Source of the DNA: Verrucomicrobiota bacterium
GTDB lineage: Bacteria > Verrucomicrobiota > Verrucomicrobiia > Limisphaerales > UBA9464
Assembly (NCBI GenBank): GCA_017302195.1
Contig: JAFLEG010000039.1
Span: 1 to 13,469 of the forward strand
Length of the DNA: 13,469 bases
Reading direction: 5' to 3'
The position numbers and the translations under genes are program-made. The notes below the pieces were generated by a model. It was not told the DNA's origin. It made no database searches and saw only the letters and a program-made list of their open reading frames with translations. Position 1 is the first letter of the stretch; the number at the start of each line of letters is the position of its first letter. This document shows positions 1-6,160 of the stretch, piece after piece.

Positions 1-1
1 C

Positions 2-385
2 GCGGCCGAGCATCTGGATCCGCACTGGGTGACGCATCCGGTGGTCCGCCGGATCATCGCCCTGCATCTCTCGCTGGGCGGCGAGGTGGCCGCCCTGCTG
101 GGACATTTCGAGAGCGACGAGGCGGCCCGGACGCTGGTGGCCGCGGCCGCGGCAGAGCGCCGGACCATTCCCGAGCCGGAGAAGCAGTTGGCTGACGCCA
201 TCCTCCGCCTGCGCAATGCTGCCCTGGACCGCGAGATCGTCCAACTGACCGCGCGGGTGGCCGAGCCCGGCATCGGCGAGGCGGAGCACCTCCGGGTGCT
301 TTCCGAGCTGCAGCGTTGCCGAAGGCAGAAACGCGAGGGCCTGACGCCGCTGGACGACCCGAAGCCGCCGCCGGGAGCGGCGTAG
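2..385 (+). CDS. dnaG: DNA primase DnaG, C-terminal end (5' truncated by window edge)
   Basis: The reading frame is open from the first bases and ends at TAG (383-385), giving about 127 residues. These look like the C-terminal helicase-interacting region of bacterial primase, which lays down RNA primers and binds the DnaB helicase at the replication fork. What is seen: a HWVTHPVVRRIIALHL segment, then an all-helical stretch with a run of alanines, then LADAILRLRNAALDREI and a charged tail with ELQRCRRQKREGL. This order (THP-leading helix, then a long amphipathic helix pair ending in basic residues) fits the primase C-terminus. The zinc-binding and TOPRIM domains would lie outside the window, so the call rests only on the least conserved part. 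A GTG at 29 could be mistaken for a start, but coding continues upstream of it. The gene converges on the ABC permease, with 14 bases between the stops. Confidence 0.7.
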   Translation, partial: AAEHLDPHWVTHPVVRRIIALHLSLGGEVAALLGHFESDEAARTLVAAAAAERRTIPEPEKQLADAILRLRNAALDREIVQLTARVAEPGIGEAEHLRVLSELQRCRRQKREGLTPLDDPKPPPGAA

Positions 386-399
386 TTTCGTGCGGCAGC

Positions 400-2289
400 C
401 TATTGCGAAATCACGGGAGGAGCCGCCCCGGGCGGCGGTGGTGGGATCGGGACCGCGGACAGGGTGGGCAGCGCACGCAGGCGAAATTCCGCCGCCAGCC
501 GCCGTCTCGCCCACGAAATGAAGGCGAGGTCCTTGACGGCGCTGAGGCCGGCGGAGATCAGGGCCATGAACATCGGCATCCAGACCATCCACTGCTGGGC
601 GACCGCGCCAGGACCCGCTGCCCCAGGATTCATCAGCAGGGGGAACAGGATCAGCGGCATGGAAATTGCCGATGCGAAGGCGATCACGAACCAGGGGATG
701 ACCTGAACGAACACCAGGGTCTTCATGGCCGCCACGATTACCCCGCGGGAGGTGAGGCCCATCCACATGCCGACCCACCCCACTGCGATCAGATTGAGCG
801 CGATATTCCCCACGTGGAGCACCGCCAGCGCCATAGGCCCCACGGTGGTTAGAAGCGGGGAGCCAGGTGGTCGCAACACTCCGGTCATCACCGTGCCGCC
901 TCCCGGGGTTTGCAACACCTGGAACGTCGTGCCGTTGGTGGAGGCCAGTCCCGCGGCATTGGTGGCGCCGCCGGTTACCGGGACGGCGGTGGGAATGGCG
1001 GCCGAAAACTGCTGAAAGACCTGACGCTGCATCGCCCAGGTGGAGGCAGCGGACATGGCGAGGCAGAGCGCCAGCGGCAGTCCGTAGAAGCGCCACCAGC
1101 CGTGCCAGTGTCCGGAAACAATGGCCCGGTCCGACAGCGGGGTCGCCAGCAGCAGTTCCAGTAAGCCGCTGCGTCGGGCATCCACAAAGAACCGGGCGGA
1201 CTGGGTGGCCGCCCCGATGAACAGCACCCAGATCAGCAGGCCTGAAATCCAGCTCCAGATCATGAGCGATCCGGAGGCGAGTGCCGCGGCGCCCGGGGAG
1301 GCGGGCTCGAACCAAAACGCCCACAGCCCCACACCGAGGGTGAGCGCACCAAGCACACCGGCCATCGCCCAGGTCATCCAGAGCATCCAGCGCTCCCGAA
1401 CGGCCAGCCAGATGGCGGGATTCTCGTCGAGCATCCGGGAGCGCCAACGGTGGCGGCGCCCTCCAAAACCTCCCGTAGAAGTCGTCCCCGCTGTCAGGGA
1501 ACGCCGCCTGGGAGCGGTGCTCCGGGCACGGTCCTGCCAGACGTGGGGCAGCACCAGGCTCGACACTCCCAGGCAGGATGCGGCGATACCCCATTGCACG
1601 AGCCATCCCAGCCAGAACGATCCCCGGGACCAGCCCTGGGCACTCATCAGCAGGGACACCGGGCTCAACATCCTGAAGAAGACCGGTCCGGGGGATCCGG
1701 TCCCGCCCAGGAGTTCATCCAGCAACGGCGTGACGCCGGTCAGCAGCGCCAGGAACAGCAGGGTGAGTGCGAGCGCCTTCTGGGGTTGGCGGGACAGCGC
1801 CGATGCCAGCATGCCGGCCGACAACGAAACCGCGAGGGTGCTGATCAGCGTAAGCGCCGACTTCCAGAACTGGAGTCCGGTGACGCCACCCAGCAACAGG
1901 GCGGTGGCCACCACCGGCAGCAGCGCGAGCAGGGCAAATCCGGCCCGCACCGAGGTGGAGGCCAGTTTGCCCAAGACCACGTCGTGTCCGCGCAGGTCGG
2001 TGAGAAAGAGAAACCCCAGCGTGCCCTCGCGCTTCTCCTCGCTCAGGCAGTCCGAGGTCAGGAACGGACCGGCGAGCAGGGCGGCGCCAAAAGCGATGGC
2101 GATCAGGGTGGTGAACAGCGCGGTCCCAAAGCCGGCCCGGGAGGCTCCCGGGAGCCCCACGGAAAGCAGCAGGTAGAATCCCGCGGCAATGACCAGGGCT
2201 GCCAGGGCCGCACCCAGGCGGAGCCTCCGGGTGATGGGCTGGCGCGCCGCCACCCGGAGCTCGCGCTCAGCCAGAGGCAAGAAGGTCAC
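400..2289 (-). CDS. ABC-2 type transporter permease, large (629 aa)
   Basis: This is a polytopic inner-membrane protein with roughly twelve hydrophobic segments, starting near residues 26-46, 56-78, 115-137, 143-165 and 172-190 and continuing to about 590. The diagnostic piece is around residues 79-108: a SEEKREGTLGFLFLTDLRG stretch following the second helix, typical of ABC-2 permeases of the NosY/Gld type. A basic cytoplasmic loop (about 260-290) precedes a second half beginning ENPAIWLAVRERW. Such permeases move a substrate across the membrane with a separate ATPase; the substrate cannot be told from the sequence. The start is GTG at 2287-2289, chosen because the N-terminus (TFLPLAERELRVAAR) fits the family. 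No Shine-Dalgarno precedes it. No ATP-binding partner lies on either side in this window, which is unusual because such pairs are normally adjacent. A proline- and glycine-rich tail ends the protein. Confidence 0.85.
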   Translation of the reverse strand: MTFLPLAERELRVAARQPITRRLRLGAALAALVIAAGFYLLLSVGLPGASRAGFGTALFTTLIAIAFGAALLAGPFLTSDCLSEEKREGTLGFLFLTDLRGHDVVLGKLASTSVRAGFALLALLPVVATALLLGGVTGLQFWKSALTLISTLAVSLSAGMLASALSRQPQKALALTLLFLALLTGVTPLLDELLGGTGSPGPVFFRMLSPVSLLMSAQGWSRGSFWLGWLVQWGIAASCLGVSSLVLPHVWQDRARSTAPRRRSLTAGTTSTGGFGGRRHRWRSRMLDENPAIWLAVRERWMLWMTWAMAGVLGALTLGVGLWAFWFEPASPGAAALASGSLMIWSWISGLLIWVLFIGAATQSARFFVDARRSGLLELLLATPLSDRAIVSGHWHGWWRFYGLPLALCLAMSAASTWAMQRQVFQQFSAAIPTAVPVTGGATNAAGLASTNGTTFQVLQTPGGGTVMTGVLRPPGSPLLTTVGPMALAVLHVGNIALNLIAVGWVGMWMGLTSRGVIVAAMKTLVFVQVIPWFVIAFASAISMPLILFPLLMNPGAAGPGAVAQQWMVWMPMFMALISAGLSAVKDLAFISWARRRLAAEFRLRALPTLSAVPIPPPPPGAAPPVISQ

Positions 2290-2347
2290 GCGGAACCGAT
2301 TCTGAGCGTCCGGGCAGCTGGCGGCAACCGTCGGGATGCCGCAGGGC

Positions 2348-2449
2348 GTCCCTCAATTCCTGGAGGGGCGAGGCTCCCGCCGAGCCGTGCGCGTGTGGAC
2401 GCACCACCACGTCAGTTCATGGTTGCGCATGCGGACAGAGCCTCGCCCC
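2348..2449. repeat. Intergenic repeat with 12-bp inverted arms
   Basis: The spacer between the ABC permease and the zinc-ribbon gene holds GGGGCGAGGCTC at 2365-2376 and its exact reverse complement at 2438-2449, 61 bases apart. A smaller hairpin (GGCTC/GAGCC) sits in the left arm at 2372-2386. The left part, GTCCCTC (2348-2354) plus TTCCTGGAGGGGCGAG (2357-2372), recurs at 10859-10885. No protein-coding function is visible. The arrangement resembles a small REP/MITE-like element. It could also act as a bidirectional terminator, but there is no T-tract. Confidence 0.6.
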
Positions 2450-2455
2450 GCCCGC

Positions 2456-2650
2456 TCAGTCGAAATCCGAGCAGCTCATGAAGTAGTGGCAGCGGGGGCA
2501 GCGCAGCTTGCACTTCTCATTGTGCAGTTCGTGTCCGCAGCGCGGACACCACCGCCATGGCTCGCCCGGCAGGTCCGAAGCAGGGGACTCCCCCGTTGGG
2601 GGCGCCGCCGGTGATTGTGGCGGGGAACCGTCCGGTGGTTCGCGGTCCAT
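2456..2650 (-). CDS. Small zinc-ribbon protein (64 aa), tRNA-linked
   Basis: The N-terminal 30 residues are proline-rich and probably disordered. Residues 33-64 form a compact cysteine cluster: C35-P-R-C38-G-H, then C47, then C51-P-R-C54-H and C60, ending in SCSDFD. The two CPRC knuckles make a zinc ribbon likely, with extra Cys/His that could bind a second metal. The function is not known; such ribbons often bind nucleic acid or proteins. The start is the ATG at 2648-2650, preceded by GGAG with 8 bases between, the only clear Shine-Dalgarno sequence in the window. The frame stays open further upstream, but that part is antisense-like translation through the tRNA gene and is not coding. The start codon is only 25 bases past the CCA end of tRNA-Tyr on the same strand, so both may come from one transcript. 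Confidence 0.75.
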   Translation of the reverse strand: MDREPPDGSPPQSPAAPPTGESPASDLPGEPWRWCPRCGHELHNEKCKLRCPRCHYFMSCSDFD

Positions 2651-2675
2651 GAGCGGATCTCCGATCCGGGAACGG

Positions 2676-2761
2676 TGGTGGTGGGAACTGGATTCGAACC
2701 AGTGAAGGCGTAAGCCAGCAGATTTACAGTCTGCCCCCGTTGGCCACTTGGGTATCCCACC
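2676..2761 (-). tRNA. tRNA-Tyr (anticodon GTA)
   Basis: The minus strand folds as a class II tRNA. The acceptor stem is GGTGGGA (2761-2755) with TCCCACC (2686-2680), discriminator A at 2679 and encoded CCA at 2678-2676. The D stem is CCC/GGG. The anticodon stem GCAGA/TCTGC holds the loop CTGTAAA with anticodon GTA. The long variable arm pairs GGC with GCC, and the T stem ACTGG/CCAGT encloses TTCGAAT. A long variable arm plus GTA is the expected bacterial tRNA-Tyr. The length is 86 nt including CCA. Confidence 0.97.
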
Positions 2762-2774
2762 CCGTTCCGTCGGA

Positions 2775-2792
2775 CCCGTCCCTGAGGACGGG
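2775..2792 (-). other. GC-rich hairpin between propeller gene and tRNA-Tyr
   Basis: CCCGTCC (2775-2781) and GGACGGG (2786-2792) form a perfect 7-bp stem with a 4-base loop. On the minus strand it lies 53 bases after the propeller stop codon and 13 bases before the mature tRNA 5' end. It could terminate the propeller transcript (no T-tract follows) or be part of the tRNA leader processed by RNase P. Confidence 0.45.
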
Positions 2793-2845
2793 CCGGAAAT
2801 GAACGCGAACCGGCGTCCCGCGCTCAAGCGGAATCTTTTCCGCAT

Positions 2846-3943
2846 TCAGGGTCCCACTGCGCGGTAGAACCGCCCCGAGCGGGTGGAGACGTCCGGATCC
2901 AACCAGGGTTCGGCGTTGGTCCCGACCCGGACTTCGCCCACGGGCGACCATGACGCGGCGGCATCCAATGAATCCCGAGCCTCAATGCCATACCGCCCGC
3001 CGCCGGGGCCCAGGATGGCGAGGCTTCCGGGCCCCGTGGTGTCCAGAAACAGCCAGTTCGTGGCCCTGCGGATCCTGCCATCGAAATTGACGGCGACAAA
3101 TCCTCCGGCTCCGTAGGCGAGGCCTCGCGTCGCCCGGCCTCCGCTCATCCGGTCAAAGGTCCATGCCGATCCGTCCACCGACATCTCCGGGTCCCCTCCG
3201 CCAGCGACCGCAAAGACCCCCATTCCGTGGGCCGCGGCGGAAGGCCGAGGTCCCTGGACCCATCCGCCGGGTGTCCATGATTCAAAGTCCGACGTCGTGA
3301 ACGCCTGATTCGAAGAATCGATGGCAAGGAATTGTCGGTCGCCGTACACGATGGAATAGAGATTCAGCGGCGAGGGGCCGGGTTGGTCCACCCAGTCCGT
3401 GCCGTTGGCAGACGCGAGCAGGCGATCGCCAGACAACGCTTGCTTGGCCACGAACCAGCCACCGCCAAAGGCCAGCACCCGATCCATCACGCCGCTTTCA
3501 CGTTGGACCCAGTCCCACTTGGCGCCGTCGGTGGAGGCCCACAGCCGGCGCTGCCCGACGCCCACAAAGACGCCGTTGCCATGTGCCAGCGCCGTGAGAT
3601 TGGTTGGCGAGCCGGGAACCCAAGCCCATCGGATGCCATCCGGTGACGTCAACACCCCGGCGGTTCGGCCGGAAGCCAGCCAGAGTCCGCCTCCGTGGAC
3701 CACGGATTGAAGCGCAGCGTCCGCCGGTGCGGGGAGGGTCCGAGGGGTCCAATCCTCCCCATCTGGCGAGGTCAGCACGGTGCCCGAATCGCCGACAGCG
3801 ACGAACAGGCCATCGCCGAAGGCCACGGCATTCAGGGGCCGATCGCCCTCGTGGACGACCGTCCAGGGATTCTGTCCGAGCGCGGACTCCGCGAGCAGCG
3901 CGGCGGCGAGGGCGACCGCCGGTTTCAGGGATTGCGTCTTCAT
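2846..3943 (-). CDS. Secreted seven-bladed beta-propeller protein (365 aa)
   Basis: Residues 1-23 form a signal peptide (basic MKTQSLK, hydrophobic core, ALG before Q24). Seven repeats of about 30-40 residues follow, with the pattern aVaaGnGxFVAVGxxGxxxTSxDGxxWt. They begin near residues 38, 79, 116, 154, 196, 235 and 272, which fits a closed seven-bladed propeller like Kelch/BNR or Ycf48-type folds. SPDG or its relatives (TSPDG, STDG, SANG, SVDG) occur in six of the repeats and resemble Asp-box turns. Residues 305-365 form a separate C-terminal domain (GRYGIEARDSLDAAASW ... GRFYRAVGP) that I associate with secreted verrucomicrobial proteins and whose role I do not know. The likely location is periplasm or outside the cell; the ligand is unknown. 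The start is placed at ATG 3941-3943 because it begins the signal peptide. An upstream in-frame ATG at 4087 would add 48 residues of non-signal sequence. No Shine-Dalgarno is visible. Confidence 0.8.
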   Translation of the reverse strand: MKTQSLKPAVALAAALLAESALGQNPWTVVHEGDRPLNAVAFGDGLFVAVGDSGTVLTSPDGEDWTPRTLPAPADAALQSVVHGGGLWLASGRTAGVLTSPDGIRWAWVPGSPTNLTALAHGNGVFVGVGQRRLWASTDGAKWDWVQRESGVMDRVLAFGGGWFVAKQALSGDRLLASANGTDWVDQPGPSPLNLYSIVYGDRQFLAIDSSNQAFTTSDFESWTPGGWVQGPRPSAAAHGMGVFAVAGGGDPEMSVDGSAWTFDRMSGGRATRGLAYGAGGFVAVNFDGRIRRATNWLFLDTTGPGSLAILGPGGGRYGIEARDSLDAAASWSPVGEVRVGTNAEPWLDPDVSTRSGRFYRAVGP

Positions 3944-4117
3944 GGTTGTGTTCTGGTTTTGAGGTTTGGGTTGGAGCGTTGAACGGGTGAACGCGTGTAT
4001 GCCAACACCCAAACAGATAACCGTCGAGTGAAATCTGATTGCGCGATGGTCGCTGGGTGTCGGTGTGGTGGATCGAGGTCTTTCCACCTTGGCAAAGTTG
4101 CGTTCCGAACGCTTCGC

Positions 4118-4382
4118 CTACAGCCGGAGGATGACCTGAAACTCGACTTGGCTGGCAGGGAATGACTGGACCGCCCTCCAGGCTGCGGGCGCCGGCAGCC
4201 GCGTATTCAGTTTCGGCCTCGGCTTTTCGACGAGCCACCAACTGGTGCAGGCGGGAACCAGGGTGATGATGAAGGCGGCGACCGTGAACTGATACGGATT
4301 CCAGTCGGTTCCGCTCAGCGACACCAGAATCTGCTGGCAGGAAAACCCGCAGGGATAGACGCCGTACGATACGTCGCCCGGA
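4118..4382 (-). pseudogene. Remnant of acyltransferase-3 (OafA/YrhL-like) C-terminus
   Basis: An open frame on the minus strand encodes about 88 residues matching the last part of acyltransferase-3 membrane proteins: GDVSYGVYPCGFSCQQ (the family's D-[IV]-SYG-x-Y-x-x-x-F-x-x-QQ segment), a hydrophobic helix FTVAAFIITLVPACTSWWL, then VEKPRPKL, the usual end of the last transmembrane helix. A complete family member has about 350-400 residues with ten or so membrane segments. Here everything upstream is missing, and the homology starts where the ferritin-like gene's stop codon lies (4386-4388). The residues at PCGFSC look degraded compared with the usual aromatic Y-x-x-P-x-Q. An ATG at 4403-4405 opens the frame but probably is not used. 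This is best read as a truncated gene fragment; a functional 95-residue peptide is unlikely. Confidence 0.65.
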
Positions 4383-4385
4383 AGC

Positions 4386-5843
4386 CTATGCGGACCCGGA
4401 CACATCCCGCAGATCGGCGCGGGTGGATTCGTAGGTCACCTGGTAGGCGGCCACCCCGGGTTGCAAACACAGCCCGTTCCGCTCGCAGTATTGGCGGTAG
4501 GCGTCCGGCCACCAGTTGCGATGCGCGGTCAGTCCCGCGTCCCGCCAGCCGGCCCATCCGGAAAGGACGCGGCTCCAACAGGCGTCCCCGTAGGCCACGG
4601 CCTCATGAGCGCTGGGCATCTGGCTGACATACCAGTCGCGTCCGACGCGCGCGTGCAGCACCTCGTCAGCCCAGTCGAAGTCCTGGAAGGTGGCCGCGAG
4701 GGCGTTTCCCGACTGCCGGCCCACCTCCCACTCATGGCGTTTGCCGGTCCGGGGCATCAGGCCCTGTTCGATGAAGTACAAGACGGCATGGCGCTCGAGC
4801 GGGGTGAGCTGGGTGTTCAGTCCCAGGGACCAGGTGAAGTTGACCGGCACCTGCTGCGGCCAGTCCACGCCCACGCTGGCGAACCCCACCTCGCCCATCA
4901 TGGCGTGCCGGGCCTCGTCCCAGAGCTGCCGGGTCATGTCGCGGTAGTAGCCCCAGGGCTTGTCCGGCGTTTCCGCCAGGATGCTGGCCATCATCTCGGG
5001 CACATCAATTTCCCGAAGACGTTTGTAAAACATCATCAGCACCTTGGCGTCCGCGGGCTGCTTCTCGTCGTACAGGAACACCTCGGCGTTCACGCCCATG
5101 TTATACGGGTCGGGGAAGCGGCTGTCCCGCCGGGGGCGTCCGTCATGGGTCCACGGCTTCGCGGAGTGGAGGCGCGGGGGAACCGGCCCCTCCGCCGCGG
5201 TGCCGTCGAGTCCGCCCGCCGCGGCGATCGCCTGCCGGATCACCGCCAGCGCCGGCAACGCCGCTTCCCGTTCGGACGCCGAGACCAGGGCGCTAATGGC
5301 CTTCCGGCCGTAGTCCAGCAGGTCGTCGAGGTCCAGCAGCGTCCAGCGCAGCACGCGGCGCGTGGGCTGATCCGCCAGCACGTGAGTGTCCGTGGCATGC
5401 CGCCCCAGGGCCTCGTGCAGTGCGGGCAGCACCCCCTCGTAGATTCCCAGGAGCAGCGCCGCGGTGGAATCGGTGGCGCGGATCTCGTCGAAGGCGATCT
5501 CCAGTCCCGGGTGCGGCACCTGATCGAGTCCCAGCGGCGGCTCGCGCATCTCCCCCACCCGGCTGCGCAGCGCGGTGACCTGCTCGGCGCAGACATGCGC
5601 CTGGTGGCTGAAGGCCATCTTCAGTTCATACACCGGTTCGGCGGTGAGCCGCGCGATGAAGATGCCGTGCAGGCGGCGCAACGCATAATGGTGACGCTTG
5701 AGGCGCCGTACGGACTCCTCCACGGAGAATCCGGGTCGCGCCGCTTCGGCGAAGGAGCCGAGGCCGGCCAACGGCGGCAGGTCCCGATGGGTCTGATAGG
5801 AGGCAATCCAGGGAGAGGGCGTGGCGGAAGAGTCGCGGTCCAT
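4386..5843 (-). CDS. Ferritin-like (probable diiron) protein of unknown function (485 aa)
   Basis: I do not recognise a named family. The C-terminal half carries a pattern typical of a ferritin-like four-helix diiron site: E278 and E283 (LREIDVPEMM), E310-A-R-H313 (QLWDEARHAMMGE), E359 (YFIEQG) and E394-V-L-H397 (DWADEVLHARVG). This is the E ... ExxH ... E ... ExxH order. The N-terminal half (about 40-200) is also helical and has a weaker set (E73, H80/H83, E87, E136, H143), which may be a second, diverged ferritin-like unit. Two such units joined by a proline- and glycine-rich linker (about 210-245) would be an unusual design. There is no signal peptide, so it is probably cytoplasmic. The start ATG at 5841-5843 lacks a Shine-Dalgarno and lies 3 bases from a strong hairpin. 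Neighbours give no functional clue. It might be an oxidase, hydroxylase or iron-handling protein. Confidence 0.6.
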   Translation of the reverse strand: MDRDSSATPSPWIASYQTHRDLPPLAGLGSFAEAARPGFSVEESVRRLKRHHYALRRLHGIFIARLTAEPVYELKMAFSHQAHVCAEQVTALRSRVGEMREPPLGLDQVPHPGLEIAFDEIRATDSTAALLLGIYEGVLPALHEALGRHATDTHVLADQPTRRVLRWTLLDLDDLLDYGRKAISALVSASEREAALPALAVIRQAIAAAGGLDGTAAEGPVPPRLHSAKPWTHDGRPRRDSRFPDPYNMGVNAEVFLYDEKQPADAKVLMMFYKRLREIDVPEMMASILAETPDKPWGYYRDMTRQLWDEARHAMMGEVGFASVGVDWPQQVPVNFTWSLGLNTQLTPLERHAVLYFIEQGLMPRTGKRHEWEVGRQSGNALAATFQDFDWADEVLHARVGRDWYVSQMPSAHEAVAYGDACWSRVLSGWAGWRDAGLTAHRNWWPDAYRQYCERNGLCLQPGVAAYQVTYESTRADLRDVSGSA

Positions 5844-5846
5844 GAC

Positions 5847-5870
5847 AGGCCGGGACTCTAGGACCGGCCT
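5847..5870 (-). promoter_or_regulatory. Hairpin directly upstream of the ferritin-like gene start
   Basis: AGGCCGG (5847-5853) and CCGGCCT (5864-5870) are exact reverse complements with a 10-base loop. In the mRNA of the ferritin-like gene the stem ends 3 bases before the AUG, where the ribosome would bind. It could limit translation, be an operator, or be a 3' feature of something else. No family of regulatory RNA was recognised. Confidence 0.4.
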
Positions 5871-5943
5871 TCAGTCCGGGCACGCGTCAAATCGGGCCGT
5901 TCTGGGGGAAGGACGAATGATGAGCGTTGGGTGATGAAGTGAA

Positions 5944-5963
5944 GATCGTAGGAGACGAGGTCA
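5944..5963 (+). repeat. Dispersed intergenic motif, copy 1
   Basis: GATCGTAGGAGACGAGGT at 5944-5961 is identical to the reverse complement of 10405-10422. Counting two further bases on the motif's 3' side, 19 of 20 positions agree. Both copies lie between genes. Confidence 0.6.
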
Positions 5964-5983
5964 CCAGGCCAGAAACCGCCGCC

Positions 5984-6027
5984 AGCCTTGGAGTGCAGGC
6001 GGCGCAGCGCAGCGGAGACGCCGCTGT
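5984..6027 (+). repeat. Palindromic intergenic repeat, left copy of facing pair
   Basis: The sequence runs from AGCCTTGGAGTGCAGGCGGCG through to CGCCGCTGTG, with inverted arms GCGGCG (5999-6004) and CGCCGC (6019-6024). Its two ends resemble the reverse complement of the element at 6095-6125 (TTGG-a-g-TGC, GGCGGC, GCCGCT), so the two form an inverted pair about 67 bases apart. Confidence 0.5.
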
Positions 6028-6094
6028 GCAACGACGGGCAGTCCGAGGACCGGGCGTTCATTCCCCGGCCCGCGCGCCCTTCACGTTCAACGCC

Positions 6095-6125
6095 AAAGCG
6101 GCGGCTAGCCGCCGCAGTCCCAAGA
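6095..6125 (-). repeat. Palindromic repeat, right copy; possible murJ terminator
   Basis: It contains the perfect 18-bp palindrome GCGGCGGCTAGCCGCCGC (6098-6115), flanked by AAA and AGTCCCAAGAC. In RNA it would form a 7-bp stem with a CUAG loop. On the minus strand it sits 45 bases after the murJ stop and is followed by TTTG, so it may end the murJ transcript. Its relation to 5984-6027 suggests a mobile or amplified repeat family as its origin. Confidence 0.55.
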
Positions 6126-6160
6126 CATGCACCCCAGGTCCTTGGCAGGGTGAATCGTTC

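Larger units (their letters stand above)
5844..6160. other. 317-base repeat-rich intergenic region
   Basis: No gene is supported here. The region holds, left to right, a start-proximal hairpin (5847-5870), one copy of an 18-bp motif repeated at 10405-10422 (5944-5961), and a facing pair of related palindromic repeats (5984-6027 and 6095-6125). Promoters for the ferritin-like gene must lie here, but I could not identify -35/-10 boxes. Long plus-strand open frames through it come from the antisense of murJ and are not genes. Confidence 0.7.

Noticed and set aside
2775..2792. Riboswitch or T-box ahead of tRNA-Tyr
   Set aside because: A single 7-bp stem with no conserved T-box elements. A simple hairpin is all that can be supported.
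2651..2845. N-terminal extension of the zinc-ribbon protein
   Set aside because: The added residues come from reading through tRNA-Tyr and its leader. The ATG at 2650 has a good ribosome-binding site.
3944..4087. Upstream start for the propeller protein
   Set aside because: It would bury a clear signal peptide behind 48 residues with no secretion signal.
4461..5861. 466-codon plus-strand open frame opposite the ferritin-like gene
   Set aside because: It has low-complexity H/R/G/V composition and no recognisable motif, while the minus strand carries ordered ExxH motifs.
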